DNA from: DASVBE01 sp963770375
Lineage (GTDB): Bacteria > Actinomycetota > Actinomycetes > Streptosporangiales > Streptosporangiaceae
Direction of reading: 5' to 3'
Length of the DNA: 64,000 bases
Assembly (NCBI GenBank): GCA_963770375.1
Contig: CAVYPM010000021.1
Location: forward strand, 221,468 to 285,467
Numbering within the stretch: position 1 is the first letter of the stretch; each line of letters begins with the position of its first letter. Positions 43,344 through 55,014 of the stretch are shown one piece after another. The notes below the pieces were generated by a model. The model did not search any database. It had not been told where the DNA came from and saw only the letters and a list, made by a program, of their open reading frames with translations. Both the position numbers and the translations under genes were made by a program.

Positions 43344-44060
43344 ATGACCGGCCTGGCCAGCTACCGCGAGCCCGCGGAGCCCGCGTTCCTGTTCGACCTG
43401 GACGGCACCCTGATCGACAGCGTGTACCAGCACGTGATCGCCTGGCGGAACGCGCTGACCCGCCGTGGCATCGACCTGTCGGTGTGGCGGATCCACCGGC
43501 GGATCGGGATGAGCGGCGGCCTGTTCGTGTCCGCGCTGATGCGGGAGACCGGCCTTGACCTGTCCGCGGCCGACATCGAGGCCCTCCAGCAGGCGCACGC
43601 CGACGAGTACACCGCGCAGGCGAGCTCGGTCCGGCCGCTGCCCGGCGCGGCCGAGCTGCTGGCCCACCTGACCGAGCGCGGCGTGCGCTGGACGATCGCG
43701 ACCAGCGGCCGGGCCGCCACCGCGCGGCTGGCCCTGCCCCTGCTTGGCCTGCCGGCCAGCACGCCGATGGTGACCAGGGACATGGTCCGGCACGCCAAGC
43801 CCGACCCGGACCTGTTCCTGGCCGCGGCCGCGCAGCTGGGGGTCGAGCCGCGGGACGCGATGGTGGTCGGCGACAGCGTCTGGGACCTGCTGGCCGCCCG
43901 CCGGGCCGGCTCGCTGGGCATCGGCCTGATGTCCGGCGGCTACGGCCGCGAGGAGCTGGAGCGGGCCGGCGCCTACCGGGTCTACGCCGACCCGGCCGAG
44001 CTGCTCGCCCGCGCCGACGAACTCGGGGTCAGGGGTCTCACCCGCGGTGCTGGCGCATAG
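43344..44060 (+). CDS. HAD-superfamily phosphatase
   Basis: 238 residues of the beta-phosphoglucomutase/phosphoglycolate phosphatase-like subfamily. The nucleophile and acid are in FLFDLDGTLIDS, the Ser/Thr motif in WTIATSGRAAT, and the metal-binding Asp in MVVGDSVWDLLAAR, with Lys in RHAKPDPDLF. The helical cap domain lies between motifs I and II. Substrate is probably a small phosphorylated sugar or acid. It is followed by the kdp operon; its stop codon lies inside the first copy of a direct repeat. Confidence 0.9.
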   Translation: MTGLASYREPAEPAFLFDLDGTLIDSVYQHVIAWRNALTRRGIDLSVWRIHRRIGMSGGLFVSALMRETGLDLSAADIEALQQAHADEYTAQASSVRPLPGAAELLAHLTERGVRWTIATSGRAATARLALPLLGLPASTPMVTRDMVRHAKPDPDLFLAAAAQLGVEPRDAMVVGDSVWDLLAARRAGSLGIGLMSGGYGREELERAGAYRVYADPAELLARADELGVRGLTRGAGA

Positions 44061-44100
44061 ATCCCGTTAGGGATTTCCTGGCGCCCGCATAGATCCCGTT
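44055..44100. repeat. Direct repeat GCATAGATCCCGTT upstream of kdp
   Basis: Two exact 14-base copies at 44055-44068 and 44087-44100, 32 bases apart, or about three helical turns. They lie 70-115 bases before the first kdp-region start. The spacing suggests two molecules of a regulator on the same DNA face. The kdp regulator KdpE is the obvious candidate, but this is inference. Confidence 0.6.
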
Positions 44101-44168
44101 TGGGGCGGACTTCCGCGGCTTCTGCGCGCCTTGGATGGCTGGTAGCACCGCTGCCCAAGGAGGGCCCC

Positions 44169-44258
44169 GTGTCCGACGTTATCTACATCGGCCTGACGAT
44201 CGTCGTCTTTGCCGCGCTCTTCCTGCTGGTCAAGGGGGTCGAGCGAATTGAGCGCTGA
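44169..44258 (+). CDS. Tiny membrane protein preceding kdpF
   Basis: 29 residues: one membrane helix (IYIGLTIVVFAALFLLVKG) with a charged end (VERIER). GTG 44169 is preceded by AAGGAGGG. The stop overlaps the kdpF start region. Comparable short ORFs are common just ahead of kdpF in actinobacteria. It may be an additional small subunit or regulator of the Kdp pump; there is no formal name that I can assign. Confidence 0.6.
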   Translation: MSDVIYIGLTIVVFAALFLLVKGVERIER

Positions 44259-44337
44259 GAACATCATCGGCCTCATCGCCGGTATCGCCCTGACCGTTTA
44301 CCTGTTCATCGCGCTCGTGGCGCCGGAGAGGTTCTGA
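44248..44337 (+). CDS. kdpF: Potassium-transporting ATPase subunit F
   Basis: 29 residues forming one membrane helix, with the KdpF pattern SAENIIGLIAGIALTVY and the ending APERF. KdpF stabilises the KdpABC complex. TTG 44248 is used as start; it overlaps the end of the previous small ORF, and the stop overlaps the kdpA ATG (TGATG). Confidence 0.85.
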   Translation: MSAENIIGLIAGIALTVYLFIALVAPERF

Positions 44338-46002
44338 TGAGCACCGCACTCGCGGGCTGGCTGCAGGTCCTGCTGCTGGTCGCTGGCCCTGGCCATCTGC
44401 TACGTCCCGCTCGGCAACTGGATCGCGCACATTTTCACCAGCGAGAAGCACTGGCGGGTGGAGACCGGGATCTACAAGCTCATCGGCGTGAACCCGGAGG
44501 CGGACCAGAAGTGGTCCGCCTACCTGCGCAGCATGCTCGCGTTCTCCGCGGTCAGCGTGCTGTTCCTGTACGGCCTCGAGCGGCTCCAGCACTACCTGCT
44601 GCTGTCGCTGGGCATGGCCAACGTGCCGCCCGCGCTGGCCTTCAACACCGCCGCCTCGTTCGTGACCAACACCAACTGGCAGAACTACTCCGGCGAGTCG
44701 ACCATGGGCTACCTGGTCCAGATGGCCGGCCTGGCGGTGCAGAACTTCCTGTCCGCCGCGCGTCGGCCTGGCCATCGCCATCGCCCTGATCCGCGGGCTT
44801 CATCCGGTCGCGGACCAACACGCTGGGCAACTTCTGGGTGGACGTCACCCGGGCCGTCACCCGGCTGCTGCTGCCGCTGGCCGTGGTGGGCGGCCTGATC
44901 CTGGCGGCCAGCGGGGTGATCGACAACTTCGCCGCCTACCACACGGTGACCACGCTGTCGGGGGCGCACCAGACCATCGTGGGCGGCCCGGTGGCCTCCC
45001 AGGAGGTCATCAAGGACCTGGGCAACAACGGCGGCGGCTTCTTCAACGCCAACTCGGCGCACCCGTTCGAGAGCCCGAACCCGTTCACCAACCTGTTCGA
45101 GATCTTCCTGCTGCTGCTCATCCCGTTCAGCACGCCCGCGCGCCTTCGGCAAGATGGTCAAGGACAACAAGCAGGGCTACGTGCTGCTCAGCGTCATGGC
45201 CGTCATCTGGCTGATCGCGGTCGTCGGCATCACTATCTTCGAGGCGCAGGGCGCCGGGCTGGCCCCGCAGCTGGCGCACGGCGCGATGGAAGGCAAGAAC
45301 GTCGCGTTCGGCACGCCGGGCTCGTCCCTGTTCGCCGCGTCCACCACGATGACCTCGACCGGCTCGGTGAACTCGTTCCATGACTCGTTCACCCCGTTCG
45401 GCGGCGGCATCGCGCTGTTCGACATCGCGCTCGGCGAGATCGCGCCCGGCGGCATCGGCGCGGGCATGTACGGCCTGCTGGTGCTGGCCATCGTGACCGT
45501 GTTCGTCGGCGGCCTGATGGTCGGCCGGACCCCGGAGTACCTGGGCAAGAAGATCCGGCCGGCCGAGATGAAGTACGCCGCGCTGTACTTCCTCACCCTG
45601 CCGCTGCTGATCCTGACCGCGGCCGGGCTCTCCATCGCGCTGAAAACACCGCAGGCATCGATCCTCAACAGCGGCCCGCACGGGCTGACCGAGATCATGT
45701 ACGCGTTCACCTCGATGGCGAACAACAACGGGTCCGCGTTCGCCGGCCTGACCACCAACACCACCTGGTACAACACGGTCGGCGGCATCGTCATGCTGCT
45801 CGGCCGGTTCGCCCCGGAGATCTTCGCGCTCGGCCTGGCCGGGTCGCTCGCCCGGCAGACACCGGTGCCGGTCAGCGTCGGCACCGTGCGCACCAACCAG
45901 CCGCTGTTCGCCGGCCTGCTCGTCGGCGTCATCCTCGTGCTGGTCGGCCTGACGTACTTCCCGGCGCTCGCTCTGGGCCCGTTCGCAGAAGGGCTGCACT
46001 GA
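44337..46002 (+). pseudogene. kdpA: Potassium-transporting ATPase subunit A, four frame breaks
   Basis: The K+-channel-like subunit of the Kdp pump, about 555 residues if frames are joined. Selectivity-loop regions are well preserved (FNTAASFVTNTNWQNYSGES, NNGGGFFNANSAHPFE, ASTTMTSTGSVNSFHD, FTSMANNNGSAFAG). Breaks are near 44380 (GGTCGCTGGCC), 44765 (GCCGCGCGTCGG), 44803 (CCGCGGGCTTC) and 45135 (CCCGCGCGCC). All four are the same sense: one base too many or two too few. High conservation between breaks points to assembly error, not decay. As read, no functional KdpA would be made. Confidence 0.9.
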
Positions 46003-46003
46003 C

Positions 46004-48113
<2,110 letters not shown>

Positions 48114-48118
48114 TCGAC

Positions 48119-48753
<635 letters not shown>

Positions 48754-48773
48754 CGGTGCCCGGCCGTGCGGAA

Positions 48774-48802
48774 GCGGGCCTGGCCATCTCGGCCAGGCCC
48801 GC
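48774..48802 (+). terminator. 12-base perfect hairpin between kdpC and kdpD
   Basis: GCGGGCCTGGCC and GGCCAGGCCCGC around the loop ATCTC, 21 bases after the kdpC stop. No T-run. Placed to lower expression of the kdpDE regulators relative to the pump genes. Confidence 0.6.
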
Positions 48803-48879
48803 TCCGGAACCGCTCAGCAGGCCCGATCGGCGGGACAAAGCCGCGCTTCCCGTCCGCGTCCTGGCGTCAGGCAGGGCAT

Positions 48880-51522
48880 ATGGTCCGAGATAGCGATCCG
48901 CGCCCGGACGGGGATGCGATGGAGTTCAGCGACGACGACGGCCGCCCGCGCCGGGACGGCCGGGGCCGGCTGCGGATCTACCTTGCCGCGGCGGCCAGCG
49001 CCGGCAAGACGTACGCCATGCTCAACGAGGGCCACCGGCGCCAGGAACGAGGCGCCGACCTGGTGGTGGCGTTCGCCGAGACGCACGGGCGGGTGCACAC
49101 CGCGGCGCTGCTGGCCGGGCTGGAGATCATCCCGCGGGCCACGATCGGCTACCGCGGCGGGGTGTTCGAGGAGATGGACCTGGCCGCGGTGCTGGCCCGC
49201 GACCCGCAGATCGCGCTGGTCGACGAGTTCGCGCACACCAACGTGCCGGGGTCGAAGAACGCCAAGCGCTGGCAGGACGTGGAGGAGCTGCTGGCCGCCG
49301 GGATCGACGTCATCACCACGCTGAACATCCAGCACCTGGAGTCGCTGAACGACGTGGTGCAGAAGATCACCGGCGTGCCGCAGCGGGAGACCGTGCCGGA
49401 CGCGGTGGCCCGCGCCGCCGAGCAGGTCGAGCTCATCGACATGACCCCAGAGGCGCTGCGCCGCCGGATGGCGCACGGCAACATCTACCCGGCCGAGAAG
49501 ATCGACGCGGCGCTGACCCACTACTTCCGGGCCGGCAACCTCGCCGCGCTGCGCGAGCTGGCCCTGCTCTGGCTGGCCGACAAGGTCGACGAGGGGCTGC
49601 AGCGCTACCGGGCCGAACACGGCATCACGGGCACCTGGGAGGCCCGCGAGCGGGTGGTGGTCGCGCTGACCGGCGGTCCCGAGGGCGAGACGCTGATCCG
49701 GCGGGCGGCCAGGATCGCCGCCCGGTCCTCCGGCGGGGACCTGCTGGCCGTGCACATCACCAGGTCCGACGGGCTGACCGGGGCCAACCCGGCCGCGCTG
49801 GCCGCGCAGCGGCGGCTGGCCGAGTCGCTGGGCGGCAGCTACCACCAGGTCGTCGGCGAGAACGTGCCCGCCGCCCTGCTGGACTTCGCCCGCGCGGAGA
49901 ACGCCACCCAGCTGGTGCTCGGCGTCAGCCGGCGCAGCTGGCTGAGCGCCCTGCTGACCGGACCCGGGGTCAGCGTGCGCACCATCCGCGGGTCCGGCGA
50001 CATCGACGTGCACATCGTCACGCACGCGCAGATGGGCCGCGGCCGGGGGCTGCCCCGGGCCCGCGGCGGCCTGCCGCTGCGGCGCCGGCTGGCCGGGTAC
50101 GCGCTCGCCGCGGTCGTCGCGCCGCTGCTGACGGTGGTCCTGGCCAGCTTCCGCGACGAGCTGAACCTGACCACCGACGTGCTGGCCTTCCTGGTCGCGG
50201 TGATCGGGGTGGCCGTGGTCGGCGGCTTCATCCCGGCCGTGCTGGAGGCGGTGGCCGGCTCGCTGCTGCTGAACTTCTACTTCACCCCGCCGATCCACAA
50301 GTTCACCATCGCCGAGGCCAACAACGCCGCGGCGCTGGGCGTGTTCGTTGCGGTCGGGCTGGTGGTCAGCTCGGTGGTGGACGGCGCGGCCCGGCGCAGC
50401 AAGCAGGCGGCCCGCGCCACCGCCGAGTCCGAGCTGCTGGTCACCACGGCCGGCAGCGTGCTGCGCGGGCAGCAGGCCCTGGCCGCGGTGCTGGACCGGG
50501 TCCGCGAGTCGTTCGGCATGGAGTCGGTCACGCTGCTGGAACGGCCCGCCGACCCGGCCGACCGCCCGCCGCCGGCCTCCCCCCGCTGGTCTCCGGTGGC
50601 CAGCTCCGGCGGCCCCGTGGTGACCAGCCCGCAGGACGCGGACGTGGACGTCACGGTCACCCCCACGCTGATGCTGGCCCTGCGCGGCCGGCCGCTGGCC
50701 GCCACCGACCGCCGGGTCCTCGGCGCGTTCGCCGCGTACGCGGCCACCGCGCTGGAGCAGCAGCGGCTGGCCGCCGAGGCCGCCGCGGCCCGGCCGATCG
50801 CCGCGGCCGACCGGATGCGCACCGCGCTGCTCGCCGCGGTCAGCCACGACCTGCGCAGCCCGCTGGCCTCGGCCAAGGCCGCGGTGACCAGCCTGCGCGC
50901 CGCCGACGTGCAGTGGGGCGCCGAGGACCGGGCCGAGCTGCTGGCCACCGCGGACGAGTCGCTGGACCGGCTGGCCCGGCTGGTGGACAACCTGCTGGAC
51001 ATGAGCCGGCTGCAGGCCGGCGCGCTGTCGGTGTTCCCGCGGCCGGCCGGGCTGGCCGACATCGCCGCCCGGGCCCTGGACGACCTGGGCGAGCCCGGCC
51101 GGGTGATCAAGGTGGACATCCCCGACGACCTGCCCGAGGTGCTGGCCGACCCGGGCCTGCTCGAGCGGGTGATCGCCAACCTGGCGGGCAACGCGCTGCG
51201 GTACGCCCCGGCCGGCCACCCGCCCCGGCTGACCGCCAGCGCGCTGGGCGGCCGGGTCGAGCTGAGCGTGATCGACCGGGGGCCGGGGATCCCGGCCCGG
51301 GACCGGGACGCGGTGTTCACCGCGTTCCAGCGGCTCGGCGACACCGACAACACCACCGGGGTCGGCCTCGGCCTGGCCCTGTCCCGCGGCCTGACCGAGG
51401 CGATGGGCGGCACCCTGGAGCCGTCCGACACCCCCGGCGGCGGCCTCACCATGACGCTGTCCCTGGCCGCCGCGGAGCAGCCCGAGACGGCCGGGCAGGA
51501 GACGGGCCAGGCCGCGGTATGA
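48880..51522 (+). CDS. kdpD: Osmosensitive K+ channel histidine kinase KdpD
   Basis: A sensor kinase of 880 residues. The N-terminal KdpD domain (RIYLAAAASAGKTYAML, VDEFAHTNVPGSKNAKRWQDV) is followed by a universal-stress-type domain (TQLVLGVSRRSWLSALLTG). Four membrane segments come next (VVAPLLTVVLASF onward), then a GAF-like region, HisKA with His in VSHDLRSPLASAKA, and ATPase boxes NLAGNALRY, DRGPGI and GVGLGLALS. The P-loop-like motif reads AAAASAGKT, where relatives have GAAPGVGKT. ATG 48880 is chosen for AGGG before it. It controls kdp expression with KdpE at low K+ or high osmolarity. Confidence 0.95.
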   Translation: MVRDSDPRPDGDAMEFSDDDGRPRRDGRGRLRIYLAAAASAGKTYAMLNEGHRRQERGADLVVAFAETHGRVHTAALLAGLEIIPRATIGYRGGVFEEMDLAAVLARDPQIALVDEFAHTNVPGSKNAKRWQDVEELLAAGIDVITTLNIQHLESLNDVVQKITGVPQRETVPDAVARAAEQVELIDMTPEALRRRMAHGNIYPAEKIDAALTHYFRAGNLAALRELALLWLADKVDEGLQRYRAEHGITGTWEARERVVVALTGGPEGETLIRRAARIAARSSGGDLLAVHITRSDGLTGANPAALAAQRRLAESLGGSYHQVVGENVPAALLDFARAENATQLVLGVSRRSWLSALLTGPGVSVRTIRGSGDIDVHIVTHAQMGRGRGLPRARGGLPLRRRLAGYALAAVVAPLLTVVLASFRDELNLTTDVLAFLVAVIGVAVVGGFIPAVLEAVAGSLLLNFYFTPPIHKFTIAEANNAAALGVFVAVGLVVSSVVDGAARRSKQAARATAESELLVTTAGSVLRGQQALAAVLDRVRESFGMESVTLLERPADPADRPPPASPRWSPVASSGGPVVTSPQDADVDVTVTPTLMLALRGRPLAATDRRVLGAFAAYAATALEQQRLAAEAAAARPIAAADRMRTALLAAVSHDLRSPLASAKAAVTSLRAADVQWGAEDRAELLATADESLDRLARLVDNLLDMSRLQAGALSVFPRPAGLADIAARALDDLGEPGRVIKVDIPDDLPEVLADPGLLERVIANLAGNALRYAPAGHPPRLTASALGGRVELSVIDRGPGIPARDRDAVFTAFQRLGDTDNTTGVGLGLALSRGLTEAMGGTLEPSDTPGGGLTMTLSLAAAEQPETAGQETGQAAV

Positions 51523-52244
51523 CCAGGGTCCTGGTGGTGGACGACGAGCCGCAGATCGTCCGGGCGCTGCGGATCAACCTGCGCGTCCGCCAGTACGACG
51601 TGACCACCGCGGCGAACGGCGCCCAGGCGCTGGCCGAGGCCGCCCGGCACCCGCCGGACGTGGTCATCCTCGACCTCGGCCTGCCCGACCTGGACGGCGT
51701 GGAGGTCATCGCCGGGCTGCGCGGCTGGACCAGCGCGCCGATCATCGTGCTGTCCGGCCGCGCGGACAGCACGGACAAGGTGCAGGCGCTGGACGCGGGC
51801 GCGGATGACTACGTGACCAAGCCGTTCGCCATGGACGAGCTGCTGGCCCGGATCCGGGCGGTCAGCCGCCGCGGCACGGCCGACGGCGAGCTGCCCCAGG
51901 TGCGGATCGGCGACCTGGTCGTCGACCTGGCCGCGAAACGGGTCAGCCGGGCCGGGGACGGCGCCGACGCGATCCGGCTCACCCCGACCGAGTGGCACCT
52001 GCTGACCGTCCTGCTCCGGCACCCGGGCAAGCTGCTCAGCCAGCGCCAGCTGCTCCAGGAGGTGTGGGGGCCCGGCTACGCGGACGCGACCGGCAACCTG
52101 CGGCTGTACATGGCCCAGTTGCGCCGCAAGCTGGAGCCGGACCCGGCCCGGCCGCGCTGGCTGATCACCGAGCCGGGCATGGGCTACCGGTTCCAGCCCG
52201 GGCCCGAGCACCCGGACGCCGCCGGCGGCGATCCACCGCGGTGA
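51519..52244 (+). CDS. kdpE: Kdp operon response regulator KdpE
   Basis: 241 residues of the OmpR class. Receiver domain with LVVDDEPQI, phosphorylation Asp in VILDLGLPDLDG and Lys in VTKPFAMDEL. The winged-helix domain follows (LTPTEWHLLTVLLRHPGKLL, then LRLYMAQLRRKLE). The ATG overlaps the kdpD stop (ATGA). It would activate the kdp promoter when phosphorylated by KdpD. The 14-base direct repeat at 44055-44100 is a possible site. Confidence 0.95.
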   Translation: MTRVLVVDDEPQIVRALRINLRVRQYDVTTAANGAQALAEAARHPPDVVILDLGLPDLDGVEVIAGLRGWTSAPIIVLSGRADSTDKVQALDAGADDYVTKPFAMDELLARIRAVSRRGTADGELPQVRIGDLVVDLAAKRVSRAGDGADAIRLTPTEWHLLTVLLRHPGKLLSQRQLLQEVWGPGYADATGNLRLYMAQLRRKLEPDPARPRWLITEPGMGYRFQPGPEHPDAAGGDPPR

Positions 52245-52355
52245 CAGGCCGCAGCCACGTACCGCAACGCCAGCTGGACCGCCCTGGCCCAGCTGGGCGG
52301 GCGGTTCTAGGCGTTGCCGCGTTGCCCCGGCCGCTCCGGGCGGCAGGGGCGGGCG

Positions 52356-52547
52356 TCACATGTTGATGACGAGGACCGCGACCAGGGCGAGGACGGCGGC
52401 CGCGACCACGACCACGACGGCCAGGGTGGCAACCCGGCGTCCCGAGGCCTTCATCGCCCATGGCGCCGTGCTGTCGCTGGGGACGCCCCCCGCGAAGGCA
52501 CGGAATTCGGCTGTGCTGGCGGAGGTGTCAGGCTCGCGCTCGGACAT
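52356..52547 (-). CDS. Small tail-anchored membrane protein, unknown
   Basis: 63 residues. The first 35 are hydrophilic (SEREPDTSASTAEFRAFAGG). The end is one long membrane helix (VATLAVVVVVAAAVLALVAVL, from about residue 39) with almost nothing after it, so it is tail-anchored with its N-terminus in the cytoplasm. No family recognised. Confidence 0.5.
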   Translation of the reverse strand: MSEREPDTSASTAEFRAFAGGVPSDSTAPWAMKASGRRVATLAVVVVVAAAVLALVAVLVINM

Positions 52548-52642
52548 GCCGACGACTTTAACGGATCAGGCCGGGAACATCTCACGGTCAGTCAGATCCG
52601 CGCCAATCCACCCAGACACGTTAAGAATCCCGTCCTGCCTGA

Positions 52643-53107
52643 TCAGCCCGGGTCGTCAGGGAGCAGCACTTCCGGGCGGCTGACCAGCCGGGACAAAACG
52701 ATCACGCTTCGTGTGCGGACCACGAACGGCTCCGCGCCGATCCGCTCCACCACCCGCTCGAAATGCCGGACGTCGGCGGCCAGGATATGCAGCAGCGCGT
52801 CGGCTTCACCGGTAATCGTGGCCGCGCCGATCACCTCCGGGTATTTGCTGACCGCGGCGGCAATTCCGCCCGGGGAGGTGCGGCCGCGGCAGAACAGCTC
52901 GACGTAGGCCTCGGTGGTCCAGCCCATCGCGGACGGGTCGACCCGGGCGGCGAAGCCGGTGATCGCGCCGGAGGCGAGCAGCCGGTCCACCCGGCGCTTG
53001 ACGGCCGGCGCGGACAGCCCCACCTTCGCGCCCACCTCCGCGTAGGTGGCGCGGGCGTTGCCGACCAGCACCGCAACGATCCGGCCGTCAAGCTCATCGA
53101 AGGCCAC
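52643..53107 (-). CDS. Lrp/AsnC-family transcriptional regulator
   Basis: 154 residues. The N-terminal helix-turn-helix is LDGRIVAVLVGNARATYAEV with VGLSAPAVKRRVDRLLASG. The C-terminal RAM-type effector domain includes AYVELFCRG and VIGAATITGEADALLHILA. Members respond to amino acids or related small molecules. It is divergent from the damaged gene at 53145. ATG 53107 is the first Met before the helix-turn-helix. Confidence 0.9.
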   Translation of the reverse strand: MAFDELDGRIVAVLVGNARATYAEVGAKVGLSAPAVKRRVDRLLASGAITGFAARVDPSAMGWTTEAYVELFCRGRTSPGGIAAAVSKYPEVIGAATITGEADALLHILAADVRHFERVVERIGAEPFVVRTRSVIVLSRLVSRPEVLLPDDPG

Positions 53108-53144
53108 CCGCGCATCCTGTCATGCGCGGCGTCACAATGGCCCG

Positions 53145-53652
53145 ATGCCGAAGCTGCACTACTCCCGCGCCACTGCCGGTGCTGCCCGAGAGGTGGTGCT
53201 CGGCCTGCTGCCGCGCACGTTCACCGGCCAGTGGGGGCAGCAAGGAACCCGGCCCGGAGTGGGCGGTCTCCCCCGGAGGGGTATCGGCTCGGGCTGCGGT
53301 CCGGCGGGGAGTGGATCGCGGCTGTGCCGGGTGGAGGCGGAGCGCCGCGGCCGTCGACGGGTCCGGTTTCGTGCCCGCCGCCCGCACCGGCGACGGCGTC
53401 CGGCGGCTGGTGCTGGCGGCCGGCGCGCGGCTCGGCCCGGGGCCGGTCATCGTGGAAACCTGGGGTGAGGATCCGGACCCGTACCTGGCCGCGGGCTTCG
53501 AGCTCACCGAGGTGGTCGCGTTCCACCTGGGCCGGTGCCACGGGACGCTGATGTACAAGGCCGTGGAGTGGTTCTTCCCGCAGCACGGCCAGACCTTCAG
53601 CCCGGTCAGCTACGAGAACGTCTGCGCCGGCACCTTCCACGGCACGCACTAG
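53145..53652 (+). pseudogene. Unknown protein, frame broken in its first half
   Basis: The last 90 residues read well in one frame (DGVRRLVLAAGARLGPGPVI, then YLAAGFELTEVVAFHLGRCH and WFFPQHGQTFSPVSYENVCA). The start that looks right (ATG 53145, read as MPKLHYSRATAGAAREVVL) lies in another frame, and the middle (around 53250-53370) seems to need a third. At least two frame changes are therefore inferred. No family could be named. It faces the Lrp gene, whose product may regulate it. Confidence 0.45.
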
Positions 53653-54181
53653 CCGGCAGGCCGGCAGGCGCGGCTGGGGCGGCGGCTTCCGCCGGGCGCG
53701 TCGCTGCTCCACCGCGGTGGCTGCCCCGGACGCCAGGATGCCGACGGCCGTGACGATGAGGGCGAGGCCCAGGAGGCAGAGCAGCTTCGGCCAGGTGTCA
53801 TGCAGATGGGGACCGCGGCTCTCCTCATCGATCATGGCGCCGGCAAACATCGAGGCGAACGCCAGGACCAGGCAGAGCGCGGACTTGGCGGTCGCCCTGG
53901 CCAGCGGCCAGCGGCGCACCGGGGCCGGGCGGGCGAACCGGCCCGGCCGGATGCCGGTCCGGGCCATGCCGGTATGGGCGGGAGGTCGGCGATGAGCGCG
54001 GCCAGGTCGGCGACGGGTCCGCGCGGCCAGCGCCCGGCCCGTCCGCGCGCCGAACTCGTCCTTGGTCAGCTGGCCGTCGACGAACGCGTCCTTGAGTACC
54101 TCGATCACCTCGGTCGCGGTCGGCGTGGCCCGCCCTGAGCTGGTCACGGCCCGCCGCGGCTGGGTCCTGCGGTCCTGTCAT
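53649..54181 (-). pseudogene. DUF1707-type membrane protein, frame broken several times
   Basis: The N-terminal DUF1707 domain can be read across two one-base shifts: LRAGHADRDR from ATG 54181, then VIEVLKDAFVDGQLTKDEF, then VADLAALIADLPP. The C-terminal part has two membrane segments (SALCLVLAFASMFAGAMID and KLLCLLGLALIVTAVGILAS). DUF1707 proteins are small actinobacterial membrane-associated proteins of unknown function. The end at 53649 (TAG) needs one more shift and is uncertain. Confidence 0.6.
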
Positions 54182-54297
54182 GGCCGCCCCTCCCCGCGAG
54201 ATGCGACTAACGTAGCGCGGCCGCTCCCCGACGGCCAGGTGCCGCGGACGGGCTGAGGGGGGACAATTGACCCGAGGGGTCCTGGCCGGGAGGTGCG

Positions 54298-54525
54298 ATG
54301 AGCGGGCACGATGGCGACGGCCGGCGGGTGCCGCCGCCGCAGGGGACCTACGCCGGGCTGCCGTATGACTGGCGGCGGCCGAGCCTGGCCCGGGCCCGGG
54401 CGCGGCTGTGGAACCCGGACGATCCGCGGGTCCTCACCCCCAAGTCGTTCGGCTGGGGATGGGCCATCAACTTCTACTGGCTGGCGCACCCGGTGCGCCT
54501 GGCCCGGGGCCGCCGCGCCCGCTGA
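54298..54525 (+). CDS. DUF5808 domain protein
   Basis: 75 residues with no membrane segment. The DUF5808 pattern DPRVLTPKSFGWGWAINFYW is at residues 42-61. This motif of unknown function occurs in many actinobacterial small proteins. ATG 54298 follows GGGAGG. It is divergent from the DUF1707 gene. Confidence 0.75.
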   Translation: MSGHDGDGRRVPPPQGTYAGLPYDWRRPSLARARARLWNPDDPRVLTPKSFGWGWAINFYWLAHPVRLARGRRAR

Positions 54526-54549
54526 CCGCGCCGTGCGCAGGTGCGAAGG

Positions 54550-54777
54550 TCAGGCCGAGGCGCGCAGGGGCAGCGCGGCGGGCTCGGGCAGACCGCAGGG
54601 GCAGTCCGCATCCTCGCACGGGGCCTCGAGCATGTGCTGGTCGCGGCCCAGGCGGCAGGCCGGGTCATCGGTGCACTCGGTGAAGCCGTCCGGGTGCACG
54701 AGGGCGGTGCCGTGGCAGTGCTCCAGATCCTGCTCGCAGTCGTAGCAGACCGCGGTAACCGCTGCTGGCTCGGGCAT
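54550..54777 (-). CDS. Small Cys-rich, probable zinc-binding protein
   Basis: 75 residues with eight Cys in pairs (VCYDCEQDLEHC, FTECTDDPAC, APCEDADCPC) and nearby His. This spacing suggests one or two zinc sites. ATG 54777 follows GAGGAGG. Similar short proteins are found in many actinomycetes without known function. Confidence 0.7.
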   Translation of the reverse strand: MPEPAAVTAVCYDCEQDLEHCHGTALVHPDGFTECTDDPACRLGRDQHMLEAPCEDADCPCGLPEPAALPLRASA

Positions 54778-55014
54778 CGGGCGCCTCCTCACCCACAGCC
54801 TTATCACCGGGCCAGGACAAAGTGCGGGAGGCGCGGCCGGCCTGCCGCCGGGAAGTAAGCGGTACGTACACGGGAGGTAAGGACGTCTTGCGGCGCCCGC
54901 GCTTCGGCGCGGCCGGGGTCAGCACCTCGACCAGGGCGGCCTTGGACAGCCTCGACCGGCCGGGGACGCCGAAATCGCTCGACATTTGCCGGACCCGCCG
55001 GGACGATCGGTGCC

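Noticed and set aside
44370..45140. Programmed frameshifting in kdpA
   Set aside because: Four separate sites without slippery heptamers or matching structures, and other genes show the same sort of break. Indel error is simpler.
52763..53551. A 262-residue plus-strand frame across the Lrp gene
   Set aside because: It is antisense to the Lrp regulator and merges with a frame of the damaged gene behind it; there is no continuous family resemblance.
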